Below, piece by piece: positions 22,802-30,203 of a stretch of DNA of 31,383 nucleotides. Below the pieces are notes generated by a model. That model ran no database searches, had not been told where the DNA came from, and saw nothing but the letters and a program-made list of their open reading frames with translations. This DNA is from a virus. Numbering within the stretch: position 1 is the first letter of the stretch; each line of letters begins with the position of its first letter. The stretch lies in IMG/VR virus record IMGVR_UViG_3300042938_001000, positions 1 to 31,383 of that record. One strand, given 5' to 3'. Position numbers and translations under genes: made by a program.

Positions 22802-22991
22802 AGGCAAGATCACAACCACCGAAGCAGCGTTCATCCTCGGTATCAACCGTGCGACTGTTACACGGTGGGTTCATAACGGGCAACTCAAACCGGACTGCAC
22901 GCTTGCTAACGGGCAAATGGTTTTCGATCACCAGTACATCCTTGATGAAGCGGCAGAGCTAGCGCTCGAACAACAGGAGAACGACGAATGA
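22791..22991 (+). CDS. Excisionase/MerR-type helix-turn-helix protein
   Basis: The 66-residue protein has a winged-helix core ITTTEAAFILGINRATVTRWVHNGQLKP (residues 7-34 in part), as in HTH_17/excisionase-family DNA binders, and an acidic tail. There is no integrase in the window, so a transcriptional or replication-control role is more likely than excision. It overlaps the previous gene by 11 bases. The nearby operator-like palindrome could be its target, but this is untested. Confidence 0.75.
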   Translation: MTSEGKITTTEAAFILGINRATVTRWVHNGQLKPDCTLANGQMVFDHQYILDEAAELALEQQENDE

Positions 22992-23134
22992 GCAAAGATC
23001 AGCTCTTTGGTTTCGCAATGATCTTTGGTGCTTTCATGTACCTGCCAGCACAAGCAGCATGCACACGCATTCACCGCTGGTGGAACCGTGAACGCATCGA
23101 GCTGGCAAAATACCGTCACCCTGGCTCCCAGTGA
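22988..23134 (+). CDS. Small single-pass membrane protein
   Basis: The 48-residue ORF begins with MSKDQLFGFAMIFGAFMYLP. A hydrophobic segment spans about residues 6-24, followed by a basic tail (CTRIHRWWNRERIELAKYRH). It overlaps the upstream stop as ATGA. Its size suggests an envelope-acting early protein such as an exclusion or inhibitor peptide; no family is recognised. Confidence 0.5.
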   Translation: MSKDQLFGFAMIFGAFMYLPAQAACTRIHRWWNRERIELAKYRHPGSQ

Positions 23135-23197
23135 GTTAGTGTCACACCCCACCACCACACTTACCACCACACCCACCACCACAGAAGGACAACAAGA
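23135..23197 (+). promoter_or_regulatory. C/A-rich leader with AAGGACAA ribosome site
   Basis: After the stop, about 40 bases are built from CCACCACCACA/CCACCACAC units, nearly free of G, and end in AGAAGGACAACAAGA before the ATG at 23198. Similar leaders precede 22260 and 24892. Such unstructured leaders favour translation initiation. Confidence 0.5.
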
Positions 23198-23476
23198 ATG
23201 AGCAACGCAGACAGGTACGAGCACAACCGGCTAGCACGCCAAGAATCGATGCGTGCCAGCATCACCGGTGTGAGCTTCCACGGCAATAACGGCAAAATGG
23301 TACAAGCCGACTACCTGAAAGACGCAGAAGGCCACGAACACATTGCGTTTCATGTTGGGCGGGCCACCTTCTTCCTCGAGGGTGAAACCTCAAACGAGAA
23401 GCTGATCCAGATGCAACTCATTGGCCTTGCGATCGTCGCAGCGTCAGAAGAACTGCTGAAGAACGGCCCAACATGA
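23198..23476 (+). CDS. Unknown early protein, paralogue A
   Basis: The 92-residue protein has a clear paralogue encoded at 26095-26412. Shared features in order are ITGVSFHGNNGKMV versus LEEIDFYHTNAKMV, HIAFHVGRATFFLEG versus DISFSIGKAVFFLEG, and a C-terminal helix with GLAIVAASEELL versus AAAIVVAANDLEL. The fold looks like a short beta-sheet packed with one long helix. It directly precedes the exonuclease gene (ATGA overlap), which suggests an accessory role in DNA metabolism, but no function is known. Confidence 0.65.
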   Translation: MSNADRYEHNRLARQESMRASITGVSFHGNNGKMVQADYLKDAEGHEHIAFHVGRATFFLEGETSNEKLIQMQLIGLAIVAASEELLKNGPT

Positions 23477-24828
23477 GCCTCATTGAACCGCTCCCCGATC
23501 CGATCAGGCGTGACCAGTACGGGCGATACAAGGTGTTGCCGCTAAAGGGCAAGAAACCTGTGGGCTACACCAGGGCAACAACGGTTGCCAAAGCCCTCGA
23601 TGACACCTCCAACCTTGCTGCGTGGGGTAAACGCATGACAGCACTAGGTTTAGCTTCACGGCCTGATCTGCTCGCCATGATCCAAACAACCGATGCGACA
23701 GACAAGAAAGCCCTCGACCGACTCTGCGAGTCGGCATCCGAGGCTGGTGGGGCAACAGCCCGCAGAGACCTCGGCACCGCCTTACACAAAATGTTCGAGC
23801 AATCCTGCGTCACTCCTGGCTACAAACCGCCGGCCACATACCAAGCAGACATCACAGCCATCCACCAAGCGTTGCGTGAAGCAGGTTTGCAAGTAGTTGA
23901 CGAATGCTCCGAGCTAATGGTTGTGATCGATAAACACCAGATCGCAGGTATGGCAGACCTGATCGTCGAACGCATCAGTGACGGCGAGCTGTTCATCGCA
24001 GACCTCAAAACCGGCAGCTCGGTGCAGTACGGTGCGCTCGGTTGGGCGATACAACTATCGATCTACGCCAACGCCGACAACATTTACATCCAAGGCGCTG
24101 CGGTTGACGGCTCGGAGGATCTCCGGGCACCAATGCCCACAGTTAACAAGCAACAGGCGTTCATCATTCATTGCGAACCCGAGAGCGGCAGCTGCGATCT
24201 CCACACGCTCAACATCGAACGTGGCTTCCAAGCGTTGGAGTGTGCGATGGAGGTGCGTGAGTGGCGCAAGGCACGCCAACTGCTTGTACTGTTTAAAGGT
24301 GCTGGCGGTGCGGAGTCAGGGGTCGTGGTGGCCCATGATGGACCCGCCGCCAGCACTGATGGTCTGCCAGACGCTGTGAGCACGGCAACTGGCAGCAGTG
24401 ATGGTGTGGGTGAGGTAACCGCCTCCTCGGTTGAGCAAATTGCTGCAACCTCGCCCACACCACACATCACCGATACCGCAGGGTCGCTAATAGCTGAACT
24501 TGTTGAGCGTGACCACATGCTCAACCTTCGCAAACTCTGGTTACTTGAACGCATCCGTATCATTGGGGAACAAGGGTTCATCACAACACTCCAGGCTGAA
24601 TGGCCTGACGCTTGCGCAGGACCAAAAGCGGTACGCAACGGTGATGCCATCTGGAACATCGCAGAGACTGCTGCAGTGGTCAAATGCGTTGACATTGTGG
24701 AGATGGCGCATGATTTGCCGTTCGGTGCGACAGACCCCGAACTTTTGCAACGTATGAAGCTCGAGGAAGCAGAACGACTTGTGAAAGCTGCGACAGGCGC
24801 AGGACTCACCAACCAGACCGCAAATTAG
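23473..24828 (+). CDS. RecB/Cas4-like PD-(D/E)XK exonuclease
   Basis: The N-terminal ~260 residues carry the PDDEXK_1-type nuclease signature: GTALHKMFE with H105, GMADLIVE with D162, FIADLKTG with D177 and K179, and WAIQLSIYA with the downstream Q194/Y198. These enzymes degrade duplex ends to expose single strands for recombination. A Ser/Thr/Pro-rich linker (about 275-335) and a C-terminal helical domain (about 340-451) of unknown function follow. The ssDNA-binding and resolvase-like genes lie next, forming a recombination module; no separate annealing protein is recognised. Confidence 0.85.
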   Translation: MSLIEPLPDPIRRDQYGRYKVLPLKGKKPVGYTRATTVAKALDDTSNLAAWGKRMTALGLASRPDLLAMIQTTDATDKKALDRLCESASEAGGATARRDLGTALHKMFEQSCVTPGYKPPATYQADITAIHQALREAGLQVVDECSELMVVIDKHQIAGMADLIVERISDGELFIADLKTGSSVQYGALGWAIQLSIYANADNIYIQGAAVDGSEDLRAPMPTVNKQQAFIIHCEPESGSCDLHTLNIERGFQALECAMEVREWRKARQLLVLFKGAGGAESGVVVAHDGPAASTDGLPDAVSTATGSSDGVGEVTASSVEQIAATSPTPHITDTAGSLIAELVERDHMLNLRKLWLLERIRIIGEQGFITTLQAEWPDACAGPKAVRNGDAIWNIAETAAVVKCVDIVEMAHDLPFGATDPELLQRMKLEEAERLVKAATGAGLTNQTAN

Positions 24829-24831
24829 CGG

Positions 24832-24850
24832 GCAGGCCACAGTGGCCTGC
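24832..24850 (+). terminator. Palindrome GCAGGCCACAGTGGCCTGC after the exonuclease gene
   Basis: Nine bases on each side of a central A are exact complements; a physical hairpin would have 7 bp and a 5-base loop. It begins four bases after the TAG and has no T-tract, so it may be a weak terminator, a processing site, or a protein-binding site. Its core resembles the palindrome at 47-61. Confidence 0.55.
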
Positions 24851-24891
24851 ACACAACACAACAACACAACAACACGAAAGCAGGACAGGCA
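24851..24891 (+). promoter_or_regulatory. C/A-rich leader of the ssDNA-binding gene
   Basis: ACAACACA-type repetition with almost no G or T leads into GAAAGCAGGACAGGCA before the ATG at 24892. It matches the style of the leaders at 22229-22259 and 23135-23197. Confidence 0.45.
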
Positions 24892-25320
24892 ATGGATCTA
24901 AACGAACTGAACAGGGCAGCAACCACCAGTGGTGGTAAGTGGGTGAAGCTGCGAACCAAAGAAGATGGCAGTTTCGAGGGCACACTCGTTGCGTTCGAGT
25001 CACGCCCACGCACAGACATGGAAGGCAACGTGGTGATGAAGCGTGGTACTGACACGCCTCGCATCGAATGGTTGCTTACACTGTCGGTGCCGTTGGCTGA
25101 GCGTGAAGGGCCCGACGATGACGGCACACGCAAGATGCCATGTAACGAGGCCATGCAATCAGCGATCTCACAGGCCATCAAAGCGTGCGGTGAGCCTGCG
25201 AAAGAGGGCGACACACTGAAGATCGCAGTGTCTGCTGATCCTGCAGACAAGATGCGTCAGGCCACTTATGTGGCACGGTGGACACCGGGCAAACCCATTA
25301 TTGACATCGCAGAGTTCTGA
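24892..25320 (+). CDS. Probable single-stranded DNA-binding protein
   Basis: The 142-residue protein is predicted beta-rich (WVKLRTKEDGSFEGTLVAF; TPRIEWLLTLSVPL; DTLKIAVSADPADKMRQATYVARW), consistent with an OB fold. Proteins of this size and pattern follow the exonuclease in other actinophages and are thought to bind ssDNA. It would protect the strands exposed by the exonuclease. It lacks the typical acidic SSB tail, ending in PIIDIAEF. The stop overlaps the next ATG. Confidence 0.6.
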   Translation: MDLNELNRAATTSGGKWVKLRTKEDGSFEGTLVAFESRPRTDMEGNVVMKRGTDTPRIEWLLTLSVPLAEREGPDDDGTRKMPCNEAMQSAISQAIKACGEPAKEGDTLKIAVSADPADKMRQATYVARWTPGKPIIDIAEF

Positions 25321-25751
25321 TGTCTGGTGCCGCCAGCAGGAACCGTGGGGCAAACGCCGAGCGTGCAGTGGTGAACTACCTCAAAGCGGAGGGGTGGTTA
25401 CACGCAAGGCGGGTTCTTGCTGGCGACGGGCACCAACACTCAGACATCGAATGCTGGCAAGGTGTCAGCATCGAAATCAAGGACCGGACATCAAGCTCGT
25501 GGCCTTCATGGCGTGAGCAAGCAGTTGAGCAGGCCCGACCAGGAGACCTGATCGTCGTCACCCGACGCACAAGAGGCACACCCGATGTCGGCAAGTGGGT
25601 TGCGCACATGCCACAACGTGACTACATATGGATCGGCGGCAAAGGACTGTTGCCCTTCCCATGTAAACGGTTGAAAGAACTATGGGTTGAAACAACCTTC
25701 GCAAACGTCTGTGCGCTAGTGCGTGCGACAGAACAGGACAAACAACGATGA
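25320..25751 (+). CDS. Holliday-junction-resolvase-like PD-(D/E)XK nuclease
   Basis: The 143-residue protein begins RNRGANAERAVVNYLKAEGW with E14 in the first helix, followed by HSDIE (D42) and VSIEIKDR (E52, K54), the ordered catalytic residues of Hjc/VRR-type nucleases. SWPSWREQAVEQA provides the following helix. It likely cleaves branched DNA made by recombination or replication before packaging. TGATG joins it to the ssDNA-binding gene. Confidence 0.75.
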   Translation: MSGAASRNRGANAERAVVNYLKAEGWLHARRVLAGDGHQHSDIECWQGVSIEIKDRTSSSWPSWREQAVEQARPGDLIVVTRRTRGTPDVGKWVAHMPQRDYIWIGGKGLLPFPCKRLKELWVETTFANVCALVRATEQDKQR

Positions 25752-26095
25752 ATCACATTGGAGACGAACCAGAAACACCCGACCTGCTCACAATGAGTTT
25801 GCAGATACTGTCAGACATGGCACCCGCAACAGGGATCGCAGAATGGTCGCATCAGATGGGCGTAAAGAACAAGACACTCAGACCATTCCACACTCATATG
25901 ATCTGGGGCCACGACCTAGTACTCGACTGGGGTTTGATCGCCTTGCGCATCAAGGAATGCAGTTTCAACCCTCGAGGCGGGCAACAATACCCAGAGATCA
26001 AGAACTATGTGGTCCGCAGCGTCGAGCTCACCCATGCGGAGCTCGCAGAAGCCATCGAGGCTTACCGTCCACCACAACAACAGTTTGATATCTGA
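25748..26095 (+). CDS. Unknown early protein
   Basis: The 115-residue protein has mixed structure: an acidic N-terminus, a central MIWGHDLVLDWGLIALRIKECSF segment and a helical LTHAELAEAIEAYRP near the end. It lies between the resolvase-like gene and paralogue B with four-base and one-base overlaps, so it belongs to the same transcript. No family is recognised. Confidence 0.6.
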   Translation: MNHIGDEPETPDLLTMSLQILSDMAPATGIAEWSHQMGVKNKTLRPFHTHMIWGHDLVLDWGLIALRIKECSFNPRGGQQYPEIKNYVVRSVELTHAELAEAIEAYRPPQQQFDI

Positions 26096-26412
26096 TGGGC
26101 GCACGTGAAGCGTCCGCACGCACCATGCGAGCAATCAAAGCAACCGTGTACCAAGAACTAGAAGAGATCGACTTCTACCACACGAACGCAAAGATGGTCG
26201 ATGTGCGCATGCGTGGCAACGATGTAGGCGACATCAGTTTCAGTATCGGCAAAGCCGTGTTCTTCTTGGAAGGCATCGGCACCAAAACCCAGAAGCTTGC
26301 CGCTATCCGTGAGATAGCAGCAGCCATCGTTGTTGCCGCTAACGACCTCGAGCTCGAACTGCGTAAGGCCGAACCTGCTGAACCAGCAGAGCAACTGCAG
26401 TTAGGTGAGTGA
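26095..26412 (+). CDS. Unknown early protein, paralogue B
   Basis: The 105-residue protein is related along its length to the protein at 23198-23476 (NAKMV, SFSIGKAVFFLEG and AAAIVVAANDLE elements). It has a longer C-terminal tail rich in Glu, Pro and Ala. The pair brackets the exonuclease, ssDNA-binding and resolvase genes, suggesting duplication with divergence inside the replication module. Function is unknown. Confidence 0.65.
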   Translation: MGAREASARTMRAIKATVYQELEEIDFYHTNAKMVDVRMRGNDVGDISFSIGKAVFFLEGIGTKTQKLAAIREIAAAIVVAANDLELELRKAEPAEPAEQLQLGE

Positions 26413-26839
26413 CCTCATGCGCCTACCAGTACGGGCTGAGATGATCGACCACCTCACCATCATCGTCGAAGACTGCAACAAACAAGCCCACTGGCGTAAA
26501 CACGCTGCGTGCCGTGGCATGGACACCAACCTGTTCTACCCAGAAGCAGGATACAACGGGCACAGGAAACAACGGCAAGCGCAAGCAGTGTGCGCAGGAT
26601 GCCCAGTACGAGACGAATGCTTACAAGCTTTGGGTGCGTACAGGGGTGGGATAGTCGGCGGGCAAACAACAGCGCAACGCACCAAAGGCCACATGATCAA
26701 AAGCAACCTCGAACTGTTGCAGCTACGTGACCACATCATCCGCACAGAACCCCTAGAAATCGCAGCGCACGACCTTGGCATAACACCGTTATCACTAAAA
26801 AAACATATACACCGACACCCCGAAGGAGTCGCAACATGA
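26405..26839 (+). CDS. WhiB-family regulator 1
   Basis: The 144-residue protein has a WhiB core with four cysteines expected to hold a [4Fe-4S] cluster: C36 (HAACRGMD), C63 and C66 (VCAGC) and C72 (DECLQAL). The usual G-(V/I)-W-G-G turn is GIVGG at 82-86, so tryptophan is replaced. The tail contains an HTH-like IAAHDLGITPLSLKKHI. WhiB proteins bind the principal sigma factor and, in mycobacteriophage TM4, WhiBTM4 represses host WhiB2. GTG at 26405 overlaps the previous gene; ATG at 26417 is an alternative start. Confidence 0.85.
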   Translation: MSDLMRLPVRAEMIDHLTIIVEDCNKQAHWRKHAACRGMDTNLFYPEAGYNGHRKQRQAQAVCAGCPVRDECLQALGAYRGGIVGGQTTAQRTKGHMIKSNLELLQLRDHIIRTEPLEIAAHDLGITPLSLKKHIHRHPEGVAT

Positions 26840-27540
26840 CTGCTAAACCAACGATCCCAGAAGGCTATCGACCCTACGGATCTACCAACAACCCAGAATA
26901 TCTGCCAGCGCTCACGACCTTCTGCGAACAACGAGGCTACAGGATCCACCAAAAATTCATATGGGCGTGCCTCCGCCGATTACAAAACCCCTCGCATACA
27001 TGCACACGTTGTGACAAAAGCTCATTCCCAAGACCATACGACTCACTGCTAGATCACTTCATACTGCTCAAAGCTGTCGATGATTCTCACTGGGCCTACC
27101 TCGGACAGCCTTACTTTCCAGAAAGATGGTTGCAAACGGCAGCCCAAGAACTTTGCTGGTCAGGCCAATGCAACACTTTTGAGGTCATCGAACCAGCACC
27201 CTACGGCCACAACACAACAGGCATACTCCTTATCGGCAACACCAAAGAACAGATGTGGCCCAAAGAAACAAAAGCGATTATGCGTGAACGCATCGAAGCG
27301 CTCCACTGGGCAGACATCAAAAAAATAGGCAGGTTTCATGACGACATAGCGCCAGAACAATGCTTCGCTAACAAATTGTTTGCTTTGACATTTAGCTTTG
27401 TCGATGGCGTAAAGGCCGATGCGTCTAACGCACACCTCAAGCATCGCAGCAACGAGCTCTTAACAATCCTGATCGAACGTCAGAGACTAATCCAAGGTCT
27501 CAACTGCGACTGGACACGCAACGCACAGGTGACCCGATGA
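26836..27540 (+). CDS. Unknown protein with a CTRC cysteine pair
   Basis: The 234-residue protein has no recognised domain. It has C-x2-C near residue 56 (HTCTRCDKSSF), aromatic-rich central sequence, and a basic C-terminal segment. Codon choice is visibly richer in A/T (for example AAAAAAATAGG near 27320) than in its neighbours, so it may be a later arrival. ATGA junctions on both sides place it in the same transcript between the WhiB genes. Confidence 0.6.
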   Translation: MTAKPTIPEGYRPYGSTNNPEYLPALTTFCEQRGYRIHQKFIWACLRRLQNPSHTCTRCDKSSFPRPYDSLLDHFILLKAVDDSHWAYLGQPYFPERWLQTAAQELCWSGQCNTFEVIEPAPYGHNTTGILLIGNTKEQMWPKETKAIMRERIEALHWADIKKIGRFHDDIAPEQCFANKLFALTFSFVDGVKADASNAHLKHRSNELLTILIERQRLIQGLNCDWTRNAQVTR

Positions 27541-27695
27541 ATTATCCGCAACCACCACAACAGCACTGTTATCAGTGCGGCAAGGAAGTAACACCAGGTG
27601 TTGACCACGACACAGCAAACATCAACGGCATCAGATGGTGGTGCCCAGAACACTGCCCACAATGCAGAGAATCACCCACAACCAATGACACCTGA
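27537..27695 (+). CDS. Zinc-ribbon miniprotein
   Basis: The 52-residue ORF begins MNYPQPPQQHCYQCGKE and contains CYQC (11-14) and CPEHCPQC (36-43), five cysteines and histidines arranged like a small zinc ribbon. It overlaps the previous stop as ATGA and overlaps the next gene by 11 bases. Tight packing supports its reality. Role unknown; nucleic-acid or protein binding is likely. Confidence 0.6.
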   Translation: MNYPQPPQQHCYQCGKEVTPGVDHDTANINGIRWWCPEHCPQCRESPTTNDT

Positions 27696-28116
27696 CGAAT
27701 GGGATGTAGCAGCCTGCCGATACCACCCCAAAGAACTGTTCTTCCCAGACCGCAACAACTACGGGCAAGCATGGGATCAGGCACGCAGGATCTGCCAAGA
27801 ATGCCCAGTCAAAGCCGCATGCCTCCAAGACGGGCAACACGAAGTGTTCGGCATGTGGGGCGGGCTCACACCAGCAGAAAGGGGATACGGAAGATCAACC
27901 AACGCAGCACCGATGAGCACCGAGCGCATCGCAGCCTTACTCGAACACGTAGGCGAACCCATGACAGTCAAACAAGTCTACCTAGCCTTACACCCGCATT
28001 ACACGAAACACGCCACACGCAACGCACTCACACGCCTCGCACAAGGCGGCATCGCAACCCGCACATCCAACGTACAACCCGAACCAGATACCTACCACTG
28101 GAACCACCACACATGA
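27685..28116 (+). CDS. WhiB-family regulator 2 with C-terminal winged-helix domain
   Basis: From ATG 27685 the protein has 143 residues. The WhiB core is classical: C11, C37, C40 and C46 (ICQECPVKAAC) and GMWGG at 56-60, followed by LTPAERG. Residues about 78-128 (STERIAALLEHVGEPMTVKQVY...NALTRLAQGGIATR) look like a winged helix, giving a WhiB-wHTH fusion. The core probably binds the host sigma factor and the extra domain DNA. An in-frame ATG at 27598 adds low-complexity sequence inside the zinc-ribbon gene and is disfavoured. Confidence 0.88.
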   Translation: MTPDEWDVAACRYHPKELFFPDRNNYGQAWDQARRICQECPVKAACLQDGQHEVFGMWGGLTPAERGYGRSTNAAPMSTERIAALLEHVGEPMTVKQVYLALHPHYTKHATRNALTRLAQGGIATRTSNVQPEPDTYHWNHHT

Positions 28117-30191
28117 ATGACCCGCACAACACAGCCAACCAGTACGCACGACGAGGATGGCGGGTCGTGCCGATCATGCCAGGGGAGAAACGACCAGCGC
28201 TCAACCAATGGCAACACCAAGCAACAACGGACACCGCAACGATTGACCGATGGTGGTTGGGAGAACATTCCGGTTGCGGTGTCGGCATCGCAACCGGGCA
28301 AGCCTCCGGCATCTGGGTTCTAGACATCGATGACCGAGACGCACTGTACGAGCTCGAGCGTGAACACGGTGAGCTACCGCCAACGCTCACATCGATCACA
28401 GGATCAGGCGGAGAACATCAGGTATACCTGTGGCCGGCAGACGGGCGCACCATCCACAACAGCGCCAGCGGGTTCATACAAGGCATCGATGTCAGGGGTG
28501 AAGGCGGGCAGATCGTCGCACCACCAACCATCCACCCCAACGGCAACCCATACGAATGGGACGAACAATGCACAGACATTGCTGCAGCACCCGAATGGCT
28601 GTTAGCCCTCATCTGCGACAAAGACCCCGAACCCACCACCACAAACCCCACCCCGAGCAGTACTGCCACCGATCGACCAGGAGACCTGTGGGCACAACAA
28701 ACAGACTGGGCATACATCCTCATACCCGACGGCTGGCAACTCTCACACACCGACAACAACGGCGAACGATACTGGGTACGACCCGGCAAAGAACCCCGAG
28801 ACGGCATCAGCGCCACCACAGGCAACACAGCCAACGACAACCTCCACGTATTCACAAGCTCAGTACCCAACCTCAAAGCAGAAGAAACATACACAAAACT
28901 CGGCTACCTAGCAGCCATCCACCACAACCACGACCACGCTGCAGCAGCCCGAGCACTAGCAGCACAAGGATTCACAACACCACAACCCGACCTAAACATC
29001 CTCGACCACCTCACCACCAACATCAGCGGTGAACAAGGAGATCCGAACCCGCTCGCCCCATACCTCATCAACTGGCAAACCTTCTGGACCACAGACCACA
29101 CCGAAACAGAATGGCTACTCGAACCCCTCTTCGCCAAAGGACGAGCCCACGCCATCTACGCCGGAGCCAAAGTCGGCAAATCATTCGTCACACTCGCAGC
29201 CTGCGCAGCCCTCGCAACCGGCCAACCATTCCTACGCAAACCCCAAACAAACCCACAACACGTACTCTACGTCGATTACGAAATGACACCACAAGACCTA
29301 GCAGACCGCCTAACCGAATTCGGATACGAACACACAGTGTTCGACCACCTCCACTACGCACAACTACCCAACCTGCCACCCCTCGACACACCCAAAGGAG
29401 GCATCGCCCTATGCCAAGCAGCACACGCAGTCGGCGCAGAAATAGTCATCATCGACACCACAGGGCGTGCAGTCGAAGGCGACGAGAACGATGCGAACAC
29501 ATACCAAAACTTCTACCGCCACACAGGCATGCAACTAAAACGCATGGGCATGACATGGGCACGCCTCGACCACGCAGGCAAAGACACCACCAGAGGCCAA
29601 CGAGGATCATCAGCAAAGAACGATGACGTAGACATAGTGGTCAACCTCACACGCACACCAACCGGCATCACATGGACAGCAACCCACAGGCGCATGTCCT
29701 GGTACCCAGAACAATCAGACATCACCATCGCAGAACTAGACGACCAAGCCACCTTCACAATGGAAGGCGGCAACCTCGAACAGTTCGAACTACACATCTT
29801 CGACCTCTCAGACTGGCTCGACGAACAAGGAATACCAGCCAACGCACCCATCCGAGAATGCTGGGCACACACCAAAACAAACGGGCCAACAGGCACCCTC
29901 AAAAAGGATGTACAAGCCGCAGTCAGATACCGCAAATCAGCACAGTATTCGCTTCGAAAAACAGGGCGGGACAAAGCTCGGGACACGCCTCCAGACAAAA
30001 CTGCGGGACAAACTGCGGGACACTCTGGGACAGAACCCAAAACCCATACAAACAAAGGCGGGACAGAGAGCGGGACACTGCGGGACACTATTCCGCAGGC
30101 ACAGCGGGACACTCTGTCACCCCGTAGGGGGGACAGAGTTCACGGCCCACAAACCGAACACCCAAACCAACCCACATACGAAGAGTTCTAA
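28113..30191 (+). CDS. Primase-polymerase / RepA-like helicase fusion
   Basis: The 692-residue replication protein has a Prim-Pol domain at about 5-165 with catalytic VLDIDD (D71, D73), SGGEHQVYL (H102) and GIDVRGEGGQIVAPP. A linker follows, and then a RecA/AAA_25-type ATPase at about 335-530 with Walker A GAKVGKS (351-357), VDYEMTP, and Walker B IVIIDT (444-449). It would prime and unwind phage DNA for host polymerase. ATG at 28113 forms ATGA with the previous gene; the open frame extends far upstream only because the strand is T-poor. The last ~75 residues are low-complexity (RDT, GT, AGQ motifs) because that DNA carries iteron-like repeats. Confidence 0.9.
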   Translation: MNDPHNTANQYARRGWRVVPIMPGEKRPALNQWQHQATTDTATIDRWWLGEHSGCGVGIATGQASGIWVLDIDDRDALYELEREHGELPPTLTSITGSGGEHQVYLWPADGRTIHNSASGFIQGIDVRGEGGQIVAPPTIHPNGNPYEWDEQCTDIAAAPEWLLALICDKDPEPTTTNPTPSSTATDRPGDLWAQQTDWAYILIPDGWQLSHTDNNGERYWVRPGKEPRDGISATTGNTANDNLHVFTSSVPNLKAEETYTKLGYLAAIHHNHDHAAAARALAAQGFTTPQPDLNILDHLTTNISGEQGDPNPLAPYLINWQTFWTTDHTETEWLLEPLFAKGRAHAIYAGAKVGKSFVTLAACAALATGQPFLRKPQTNPQHVLYVDYEMTPQDLADRLTEFGYEHTVFDHLHYAQLPNLPPLDTPKGGIALCQAAHAVGAEIVIIDTTGRAVEGDENDANTYQNFYRHTGMQLKRMGMTWARLDHAGKDTTRGQRGSSAKNDDVDIVVNLTRTPTGITWTATHRRMSWYPEQSDITIAELDDQATFTMEGGNLEQFELHIFDLSDWLDEQGIPANAPIRECWAHTKTNGPTGTLKKDVQAAVRYRKSAQYSLRKTGRDKARDTPPDKTAGQTAGHSGTEPKTHTNKGGTESGTLRDTIPQAQRDTLSPRRGDRVHGPQTEHPNQPTYEEF
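29968..30135 (+). repeat. Ten GGGACA iteron-like repeats (candidate replication origin)
   Basis: GGGACA starts at 29968, 29980, 30005, 30017, 30027, 30060, 30072, 30082, 30106 and 30130, all in the same orientation; six are preceded by GC. Intervals are 12, 25, 12, 10, 33, 12, 10, 24 and 24 bases, close to whole helical turns. They lie inside the 3' end of the primase-helicase gene, as lambda's origin lies in gene O, and make that protein end low-complexity. This is a strong candidate initiator-binding array. Confidence 0.75.
30111..30139. repeat. Strong palindrome at the end of the iteron array
   Basis: ACTCTGTC (30111-30118) pairs with GACAGAGT (30132-30139). CCCC (120-123 of that kilobase) pairs with GGGG (127-130) inside it, leaving one A-G mismatch and a GTA loop. 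The tenth GGGACA copy is part of the right arm. It could extrude as a cruciform at an origin or act as an RNA hairpin. Confidence 0.75.
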
Positions 30192-30203
30192 GGACAACAA
30201 ACC

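Noticed and set aside
23135-23197. CRISPR-like repetition in the CCACCACA leader
   Set aside because: Short, irregular C/A repetition without repeat-spacer architecture; it fits an unstructured translation leader.
24168-24812. 214-residue minus-strand frame inside the exonuclease
   Set aside because: Ser/Ala-rich low-complexity shadow; the opposite frame has the nuclease motifs.
27699-28112. Upstream extension of the primase-helicase frame
   Set aside because: It overlaps WhiB 2 in another frame and encodes Arg/Thr/His low-complexity sequence; the primase-type start is at 28113 with a coupled ATGA.
29111-29626. 171-residue + frame within the helicase domain
   Set aside because: Arg/Thr-rich shadow of the ATPase domain, whose Walker motifs are intact in the real frame.
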